From NCBI GenBank assembly GCA_013365365.1, contig JABVXU010000089.1, positions 62,001-126,000 of the forward strand: 64,000 nucleotides of DNA, given 5' to 3'. The position numbers and the translations under genes were made by a program. Shown in pieces: positions 56,083-64,000 of this stretch. Source of the stretch: Cruorifilaria tuberocauda (lineage: Eukaryota > Nematoda > Chromadorea > Rhabditida > Onchocercidae). Under the pieces are notes generated by a model. It ran no database searches, was not told where the DNA came from, and worked only from the letters and a program-made list of their open reading frames with translations. How positions within the stretch are numbered: the first letter of the stretch is position 1; every line of letters starts with the position of its first letter.

Positions 56083-57468
56083 TTATATGGTTGTAAATGA
56101 TATCTCATGTTTATTTCATCATTTTTACTCAAAATAATTATCTATATTATGTTGGAGTCTCATCTTAGGGTAGGGTTGTTATCTAATTTTTTGTTAACAT
56201 TTGCGATGATGTTATGACATGAATTGATTGACAGAAACAGTCGGATTTATTTGTAAAAAAAGGTATTCTTTAAAATGGTATCCTACCATACATACAGATA
56301 TAAAAAACGATTTGAGGGTTTCAGTGTAATAATATTGTGAGTTCAATATTTTCTTGGTAGATTAAAAATTGTATTTATCATTTCATTTAGTTTTTTGTGC
56401 AGAAGGTCGAAGTGAAGAAGTGATTGATTTACTATCATGGTATTTCGTTCAGGTCTTTTCATCATCTGTTTTGTTTATATTTTTGAAAATTGCTAAGCAT
56501 GTATCACACAATAATTCTTAAAATTTTTTAATTGTTAAAAGTTAAATAGCATATTCTGAATAAATTGTAATGAAACGTTATCCAGAAATGCTTGCAGTTG
56601 ATATATGGTATTGATATATGGTACTGGCCAATAATTTAATCGCAAGATGCATTGTACGATTTGAGGATATCTCGGAATAAGCCCTGATTAAGAATGTATC
56701 CGTTTTTTCAAATGAGCAGTAATCTCTCATCTATTTTTCTAAGAGGATAGTTTATTTACAAAAGAGAAGCAACTAACGATTTTTGTGCATATCACACATA
56801 TCACTTTAAGTCGTTTTCTTTGTTACTGGTTTATTGATAGAGAAATACAGTAGAATGAGTCGCACAATAATGAATGGGGCGCTCAGATGCTGTTCTGAGT
56901 TCCATAGATAGAGGTTCCTGTAGGTGATGTAATTTTGGTTTTGCAGGTAGTCCTTATCTTCACAGCGGAAAGAGGCAACTCTGTATCAAAGTTTCTTCGT
57001 TTTAGTCTTCATCACTAAGAATTTCATCGTAGATGTGAGTGAAATGTCATTGCTTAAAGAGTGAACTTTCGGGAATTTTGGAGGTTAATAGGCGGGCAGG
57101 AATAACTAATGTGCAGTTGCTGAACTCTTCAAATTCTCTGTCGATAGAGTTATGCTTGTAGAATTTGAAAATTATCTTTGATGTAAAACTGGAAGTGTTT
57201 TTCGCGTATTCCTACTTATGTTGTTGTTTTTATATTTGTAATGATTTCATATCTCATTATGTAATCCGTCCTGAAAAAGTGCTCCACTTTGAACTGAATA
57301 GCAGTAAGGTTAGTGTGTTCGTTTGGGGAATTCATTAGGGTTATCACAAGTCATGCATTCCATGATATTTTGTTTGATCCAAGTAAAGTTAGATCAAATC
57401 TAGGTCAGAAATTTTAATCAATGCAACATAATTCATAATCTTGACTGATTGGGATTAATCTGTTCCAG
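55872..57468. other. Stretch between ZSWIM8 and PNPLA8-type genes
   Basis: AT-rich. It should hold the missing 5' exon(s) of the PNPLA8-type gene. A short frame at 56854-56910 (MSRTIMNGALRCCSEFHR) looks like a basic targeting peptide, but it does not join in phase to the exon at 57469, so it is only a candidate. Confidence 0.4.
56052..56080. repeat. (TA)n microsatellite
   Basis: About 14-15 uninterrupted TA units. Confidence 0.95.
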
Positions 57469-60400
57469 CCTTTGTTTATAGAACGTCTTAAAATCGAATT
57501 GAATCCAAACCACTTATTCTGTGATTGTTACAGATTTGGTTGTTGGTTGTACGGTTATTATATGTGGGAAAGAGCTGCGATATCTTTTTGGCGTTTGGGC
57601 AAAAGATTCAAAAATTCTGGAAAGGGAATTGATAGAAAAAATCACAAAAACGAAGGGACTGGAACCACAAAGCACATAGAAAACAAACCAACGGAAGATG
57701 CCGTGCTTCGAGTAACCATTTTATCATTAAAAGAAAGGTTGCAAGAGATATAATTTTGTGTTCTCGTACTTTATTTTAAGCACTGCTAGTTATAAACCAA
57801 ACTTTCAAATAAAGGTTTGATAACCATTTGTTAACTACTGGATTTTAAAATTTTATTGTGATTGGATAATTAGAAAGACTACAAGATCCATTTTTCTCAA
57901 CATACCCATTCGCCTATATTTTCTGAATTTTTTGTTTATAATATGATCGAATGAAATTTTTTCGTTGAATTGCTGTCGGGAAAGTAAGAGATAATTGATT
58001 TTGTTGTGTTTGTGTGTGTATCAATCGAGTTGATGGAAAAGCGTTTTATTTGTTTAGACAGAAGTTATAACGGTAACAAATAAGGAAAGATAATCGTTTA
58101 TTGGAATGAAGATAGTCAAGTCAAGGGATAGGAGAATTTGAGTTGAAATCCCCTTGATAATCAGGAATCAAATTGATAGCTTTGAGTATCTTTGTAACGC
58201 AGGATTTCGCAACCTGATGACTTTTCGTAGTCCAACAGGATAATTGATCCCTGATCGCAATGATAATCATTGGGAAGAAAGTCGGATGTAACTGATAATC
58301 GAAATGATGATCAAAAGGGGGTTAGTCAAAGGGTTGTACTGAGTTGGGAAGTAAATTATTCTCCAGTAATCCCGGTCTTTAGGCGTCCACTCTTTAGGAC
58401 GGCTTGAAGTGGGCGTTGGAGGAGTAAAGATCAGGAATGATTGATAATGCTAGTTGCGGCTCATTAGCCTCAGACACTCATTACATAGGGATAAAAATTG
58501 TGAAATTTAATGAAACAATGTAGATGCGTTTATCAAAATCAAAGATTGCTAGATATGAGAAAGGAGATTTTAGATAAGTTTAATTGAAGCACTTTAAATG
58601 AAAATTTGTGTAATGGTTAATGCTCCATTATCCCTAAAGATGATGAAACTGTGATAAAAGGATAAATGACCTTTAGTCACTTCTTAGAGATGATAATGAG
58701 AAGACAATGAACTGAGAAAGGAGAAAGCTTACGGTGGATTTTAACTGTGTATATCTACACAAAAGCTTCCTAACATATAATTTCATCATCATATTTAACA
58801 TTTCGGTTTTCTACCGACAATTGAATTTTAATTTTTATATATTTTTGAAGTTCCTTTTATTTATATATATTTTATGTCGTGTTATATAATATTACTGATT
58901 TATCCAAGAAGGAACGACTGCACTAAAAGCAGTTCGATATTCAGTACGCCATTAACAGTGTAAAATTATTCATCGTTTAACAATATTTTCTTTCCATTTA
59001 TTGTATCAATTGTTATAATTTATCTTGCAGTCTCAGTTCACATCGGGTTTACCGTCTGTAACGCATCTTTCATATCTCTCGTCGATTCTTTCTTCATTGT
59101 GGCCTTCCAATGGAGCGAGAGAAATAGAAAAGATTGACATAAAGTGGGTTTGCAAATGAATTTTATAATATAAACGTAATATAGGATTTCAACAAGTATT
59201 GTTGGAGTTATTTGTCTATTAAAATCAATGCATATGAAGTTTTGAAAGAAAGTAATGATGATTGGAGGTTTTATGATTTGATTCGATCAAAATTTTTCAT
59301 TAATAGAAAGTTAATATCGTCATTAAAAATAGCTAAAAGTAAATTGTTCTATTAACCGAGCAAAAAAAGAAAAAAACGGGAAATCAGTGCAACAGTAACA
59401 CTTTTAAATATCATTATACTTCACCGTAATCACTTCATGGTTGACCGAAACAGCTTGGACCATAAAGTCGAGACCTTGTTCGATGTACAGTTGCACTATC
59501 ACCGGGAAAAGGGCCTTAGAGGACAGTTGTGTTTTTGGAGCTACATTTCTAGTAAAAGCACGTGAATTTTGGTTCTCTTGAATTTTCACTTCTATGAAAA
59601 ATATATTTAGAGTTTTTTGCGTTTCTTGGTTGTTTCTGATACCAACGCTACAGGACACAACGTGTAAAAGCAGTTAGTGTACCGAAGTCAACACTGTTCA
59701 ACCAGACGAGATCACTTGTATCAAGCTTACTCTCTGCAGAAACAGATGGCTCTGTGATGTTAAGAACACGGGAACTGTGTAAACATTATATGGAATATCC
59801 TGAAGCTCGTGCTGCTGGGTTCCAGGTCTTTATTATGGGATTATTTATAAAAGCGCTTTAGATTAAAAGAGTTATAAAATGATCTAACCTAACAAATACT
59901 GTTTTAACCTTCGTGAGTGAATAAAATATATGTGGCTTAAAACAGCAGTTATTTTGTGAGGTCAGCATATCATGTATGAAAGCGAAGGAAAGAAATCACT
60001 TATTTATTTATTCAGTTTCATGATTCAATTATCAAGAAGTTGAAACTTCTTCTGCCACAGACTAATAATGAAATACTGAAAGAACACATTCGACAGTTTT
60101 TACATCTCATGGGTGACGTTAGCATTCCGCGCGGGACTGGTATCCGAGTGTTGTCACTTGATGGTGGCGGTACACGAGGTGTATTAGGCCTTGATGTTTT
60201 GCAGGCATTGGAAAATAATTTGATGGGATCAAAGGTTAGCTTTTGATTTCATCTGATTGAGACCACTTGTTTCTTTTTTGTCCATCATCAGTCATAAAAT
60301 TAACGCGTGATGGATGCTAAAAGAGTCGTTTTACTTGTCCCTTAGTGATTACGAAATATCTCTTCAGGTTGTCGAAGTGTTCGATCTAATTGTGGGCGTA

Positions 60401-62117
60401 AGTACTGGAGCTATTATAGGTACATTACTCGCTGCCAAGAGGTTACCGGTTGAGAAATGTAAGGAAGTTTATATTGAGATCTCAAAGGAGCTTTTCAGCC
60501 AAGGCAAATTTTCTGGGATGAGCGGCCTTCTTCTCTCGCATGCTTATTATAACACTGAAAAATGGAAACAGATCCTGAAGAACGTAAGCTTCTAAATATA
60601 TCTTTACTTTTTTCAAACTATTGTTCTGTTGTCTGTTAAACACGTTATTTATTATTCAGTATGTGAAGAATTTATTAGTGCATAGAAAATAACAGCAGAT
60701 GTATTATCATTTTCTACATACGATTGTGATCGTCTAATGTGAAACATGAGGTATGCGAGCAGTTCAAATATTTTTATAAGTGTATTAAAAGAAGTTTATT
60801 AAAGGTCATCGGCGAAGACACGTTGCTAGAAATATGCGGACGCTGGGAAACTCCCATGCTTAGTATAATATCGTGCACCGTGAACACACCAACTCTGCAA
60901 CCATATATTTTTCGTACTTACGGACATCCCAATGGAAGTGAAAGCCACTACCGTGGAGGTTGCAATCACAAAGCTTGGGAGGCTTTGCAAGCTTCTGCTG
61001 CTGCTCCAGGTTATTTTCAAGAAGTGAGTATACTTCTATTTAATAATCTATTACTTTTCTAAGTTTATAACTGTGATAGTGTTAGTATGATATTTATATT
61101 TATGTACAGGTATCATAAACCTCCTTAATTTATTTTCCTTGAATATTGACTTTACTGCGAAATCTTGTTCTGTGAGATTCTTTCTGTAAATAGTACCAAA
61201 ATAAATGTCTAGATAAAGCAGGCAGGCAACTTTAAAGTAGTCAGAAATTTGGATCTGTGGATAGAACACTCTACAAATAGTTCACATCAACTTTTTGCAG
61301 GTTTCCCTCGGACCATTACTGTATCAAGACGGTGGCGTACTTACTAATAATCCTACAGCTTTAGCGGTTCATGAGGCACGCATGCTCTGGCCACATGAAC
61401 AAATACAATGCGTTGTTTCTGTGGGTAATGGAAAAACCGTTTCAGAAGTCGAATTAAATGGCGTGAAGTTTGCTATAGATTTCCATTTAATTTATCATTA
61501 AGATAGTTACGCGGTGTCCTACTCATACAAAAATATACCATTTATATTACAATTATTGAAGCAGTATTTATGATTTCATCGTCTAGCATTTATTGCGGTG
61601 TATGCTAGAACGAATTTTATCGAAAACGCTTGCTTTATTTTTTTTTTTGAGGCTGTCTACACGTCTTCAAGAAAAAATCTTACGGATTATTGATTCTGCA
61701 ACGGATACTGAACTTGTCGACTTATGTATGCGTGATACTTTGTCGAAAGGATCATATATGCGTTTTAATCCTTACACCAGCTATCCTTATTCTCTGGATG
61801 AAATCGACCCGAAAAAGTTCGTAATTCATCGGTACACTAAGGCGCGATATGGGAGAAGAAACTTCATTTATGGCAAAAGAAGTGTACTTGATAGAGCGCT
61901 TCATACAATTTTTTACATGAGAAAAACTGCTGTAGACAAGCAACTATGCAAGACTTTCACATTGTATGCATTATTCAGGTTGGAACAAATGAGTCAGGAT
62001 GCACAACTGTATATTTCACGAAACAAGACCAAGTTTGAGGCTACAGCAAAAATTCTTTTGGCTAAACCATCACTGAAACAGCGCTTTCTTCGGAATTGGA
62101 ATAAGTTGATAATATAG
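57469..62117 (+). CDS. PNPLA8: PNPLA8-type calcium-independent phospholipase A2 (5' end not found)
   Basis: The family hydrolyses fatty-acyl ester bonds of phospholipids, mainly in mitochondria and peroxisomes. Ten exons join in frame: 57469-57711, 59031-59143, 59654-59825, 60016-60234, 60368-60583, 60805-61023, 61301-61467, 61652-61816 and 61979-62117 (551 codons including stop), plus at least one unseen 5' exon, since no ATG opens the first. The patatin domain is complete: oxyanion loop [15 protein letters not shown], nucleophile GVSTG ([19 protein letters not shown]), ASAAAPGYF, and catalytic Asp in [21 protein letters not shown]-terminal region with [12 protein letters not shown] and [19 protein letters not shown] matches the human gamma enzyme. 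The join of the first exon (57469-57711) to the second is the weakest. Some donors and acceptors are atypical (GTTCGT at 61817, TTTGAG before 61652, TTAAAG before 60805). Confidence 0.9.
58060..58520. other. GATAATC-rich intronic segment
   Basis: Inside the first modelled PNPLA8-type intron. Variants of GATAATC recur, and a GC-richer island (GGCGTCCACTCTTTAGGACG) contains two near-identical CTTTAGG units. No coding potential. Confidence 0.4.
59404..59658 (-). CDS. Unrecognised antisense ORF inside a PNPLA8-type intron
   Basis: An 84-codon frame opposite the intron 59144-59653. The stretch from a CATAG acceptor at about 59594 to the stop has protein-like composition: [20 protein letters not shown], then [20 protein letters not shown] and [12 protein letters not shown]. 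The frame also opens with ATG at its 5' end. Its first bases reach the acceptor of the sense exon at 59654. Family unknown. It could be a nested small gene, a decayed exon or chance. Confidence 0.25.
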   Translation of the reverse strand: MSCSVGIRNNQETQKTLNIFFIEVKIQENQNSRAFTRNVAPKTQLSSKALFPVIVQLYIEQGLDFMVQAVSVNHEVITVKYNDI

Positions 62118-62860
62118 TGAAATGTGTGATAATTAATAAATAAAAATTTTCATATCAAGCGGTAAAGTGCTATTGAAATCAAAGTGTAGAGGAAATGACA
62201 AGTTCCCATAGTGTTGCAAATTATCCTTAGCTCATTTATAAGCGTTAAGTTTATTCTTCTGCACAAAATATATGTATCATCAAATTATAACACTAATGAG
62301 CTATATAATTTATTTTTCAAAGTTAACAAGTCCATGCACCACAAACTGTAACAGACAAAAATTTGAAGCATTCGTTGAGATTGGATACTATCTCATACGA
62401 AATGATTTCACAGGGAATCCCATTCGTTGCTAACAGCCCGCACGAGAAAAACTCCACCAGCAAAAACCACCAAACCCTTACACATACTCCTGCAAGGATT
62501 TTAAAATAAAAGATATATCCAATCAATATCACAAATCCCAAATTGATTCAGGTGAAAGAGCTAATACTAACAGCTCCATGAAAACATATGGCAATCGACA
62601 TGAAGCTTGTCATGGGCACTGAGTTGTCCCGGGTCGCCAGTTAGAACAATAATATTGAAATTTAAGCGCAATTACCAGTAAAATGGATTATGATAAATCC
62701 ATGAAAAAGGTCCTCCTTCCGAAGATTGTGGAGCTGCCTGTATGCGAATCATTATATATAATTAATATGCTCTGAAAGGGGCAATATTAGCAGACTATGT
62801 AACAATCAAATTAAGCCCAGCAGTGCACAATCTAACATAAATGATACAGTTATTCCTTTA
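62118..62860. other. Non-coding stretch 3' of the PNPLA8-type gene
   Basis: Probable 3' UTR with ATAAATAAAA just after the stop (about 62133-62150), then AT-rich sequence. I recognise nothing else. Confidence 0.45.
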
Positions 62861-63094
62861 TTAAAATCGAGTATAAAACACATGGTCATCCGCCCATCCC
62901 TGGCTGACATACGTCGAACTTTCTACCAATCTTAAACAAACAGTGGTTGTTTCGATATGCCAAATCCTTAATGTGCAGACTGATTTCGCAATGAACATAT
63001 CACTTCTAAGGTCACTGCATAACTTTTCTCCCACGTGAATTGATAAACCATAAGCATGAAAGAGTCTTTCAACAAGTCCTTGGAAAAATACCAA
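62861..63094 (-). CDS. Unrecognised minus-strand ORF with exon-like composition
   Basis: A frame of about 77 codons (no certain ATG), including LVERLFHAYGLSIHVGEKL, DLRSDMFIAKSVCTLRIWHI and RLVESSTYVSQGWADDHVFY, ending FYTRF*. An upstream hydrophobic frame (PDFFCIFIVLCIFILYDLMN, about 63140-63225) ends at a GTAAGT donor but does not join in phase with the visible AAG acceptor. It may be the 3' end of a gene downstream of the kinase. Family not recognised. Confidence 0.3.
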   Translation of the reverse strand: MVFFQGLVERLFHAYGLSIHVGEKLCSDLRSDMFIAKSVCTLRIWHIETTTVCLRLVESSTYVSQGWADDHVFYTRF

Positions 63095-63307
63095 ATATTC
63101 TATTGAAACAACTTATAAAGATGAGGTTTTATAACTTACATTCATCAAATCATACAAAATAAAGATACATAAAACAATAAAAATGCAAAAAAAATCTGGT
63201 ACTGCGTTTCTCAAAGCCACATGACAAAACACAAATATAAGCAAGTACGTAAGAGAAATCGCAATGGAACACTCATTATTATCAGAGGAACAGAATGGCT
63301 AAAATAT

Positions 63308-63373
63308 AAAAGGAACCATTTGAAGTGACAGGATGATAAAAAAGGAAGCGTTTGAAGTGACAGGATGATAACA
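63308..63373. repeat. Tandem duplication of a ~32-bp unit
   Basis: TTTGAAGTGACAGGATGATAA occurs twice (about 63318 and 63350) within two adjacent AGGAA-led units of about 32 bp. Confidence 0.85.
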
Positions 63374-63785
63374 AAAGAAGGATAGAAGCTAGAAAGCACA
63401 ATGATTTCAAAAAATTTGGTTAAACAAAACGACATATAATTCAGAACAAAAAGAAACGGGAGAAAAAGATTCCAAAGAGGAATCGAAAGCAAACAGTTCA
63501 AAGTTGCTAAGGAATAAATCAATGGATCTCCTAACCTGGGAATTTAGAAGACATTGCATCGAATTAGAGAAGTCAAGAAATGACTATTTAAAAAAGTATT
63601 ATAAATCAACAATTATTAGAACTGTCTAAATTACGAACAAAATTGATATCAGATACAGATATCCATGAACATGAAGCTATGAAGCTATCACGATCAACAT
63701 CAAATTTCGAACTTTTTATATTGCGTTGAAGATATATCACAGTAAATCAATTAAAATCAAGTCATACACTTATCACATAATATAC

Positions 63786-63989
63786 TTAGAGAAGTAAGCT
63801 CTGGCGTCGATTTGATCGAATATTCCGACAAGTTGTACGATCTGATATTACTGAGTCCTTGACCAATCGAACTCCAGGAACTGACATAACAGATTCGCAG
63901 TCAGATAGCTCAAAAACTGCTCGTGGTAAACATTGTAAGAATGAATGTTGTAACGCATCCGCTGCTGATAATCTTTTCTGACCTTCGTA
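63786..63989 (-). CDS. pct-1: 3' exon of a PCTAIRE-type cyclin-dependent kinase (partial)
   Basis: Only the last coding exon is in the window; the gene continues beyond 64000. It follows an AAATATTTCAG acceptor. YEGQKRLSAADALQHSFLQC is the end of the kinase domain (subdomain XI, R-x-SA-x-DAL-x-H), then LPRAVFELSDCESVMSVPG and an end NRRQSLLL. CDK16/CDK17/CDK18 have the same layout: a kinase end with SAEDAMKH, then a tail with LP...S.FSL...LQKD, and CDK17 closes with NRRQSMLF. The C. elegans member PCT-1 regulates synaptic-vesicle transport and neuronal polarity. The choice of PCTAIRE over PFTAIRE rests on the RRQS-x-L end. Confidence 0.8.
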   Translation of the reverse strand, partial: YEGQKRLSAADALQHSFLQCLPRAVFELSDCESVMSVPGVRLVKDSVISDRTTCRNIRSNRRQSLLL

Positions 63990-64000
63990 CTGAAATATTT

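Overview
The window is nuclear DNA of a nematode, most likely a filarial worm. The evidence is AT-rich sequence, genes cut into many short exons by small GT-AG introns, T-rich TTTCAG acceptors, best resemblance to known nematode and animal families, and remnants of intracellular-bacterial (Wolbachia-type) genes in non-coding DNA. Genes were modelled by hand from splice signals and protein-family resemblance; no searches were run.

Left third, all minus strand: histone H2A.Z (2498-3332), a complete 450-aa alpha-tubulin (6517-9170) whose acidic EEY tail sits on its own mini-exon, and a PUR-alpha-type nucleic-acid-binding protein (12622-14150). A nearly identical ~200-bp repeat lies in opposite orientation on either side of the tubulin gene. 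Middle, plus strand: a PHYHIP-family protein with a long proline-rich N-terminus (20430-24231) and a SETD4-type SET-domain protein (26249-28868). Then, minus strand, a complete P5A-type ATPase of the ATP13A1/CATP-8 family (30470-38394). Right part, plus strand: a very large ZSWIM8/EBAX-1 orthologue (42623-55871) and most of a PNPLA8-type calcium-independent phospholipase A2 (57469-62117). The 3' end of a PCTAIRE-type cyclin-dependent kinase enters from the right edge on the minus strand (63786-63989).

The most unusual content is bacterial. A ~510-bp degraded piece of infB (translation initiation factor IF-2) fills most of one intron of the ZSWIM8 gene and stops at that intron's proposed 3' splice site. 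About 28 kb away, upstream of the PHYHIP coding region, lie pieces of a bacterial RDD-family membrane-protein gene and of nuoA (respiratory complex I), in the same orientation about 160 bp apart. Such fragments fit nuclear transfers from a Wolbachia-like endosymbiont.

The nuclear genes are not an obvious functional cluster. They are chromatin and cytoskeleton housekeeping genes (H2A.Z, tubulin), nucleic-acid binding (PUR), ER membrane quality control (P5A ATPase), ubiquitin-ligase specificity (ZSWIM8), mitochondrial/peroxisomal lipid metabolism (PNPLA8) and kinase signalling. Much of the rest is intergenic or intronic sequence in which I recognise nothing.
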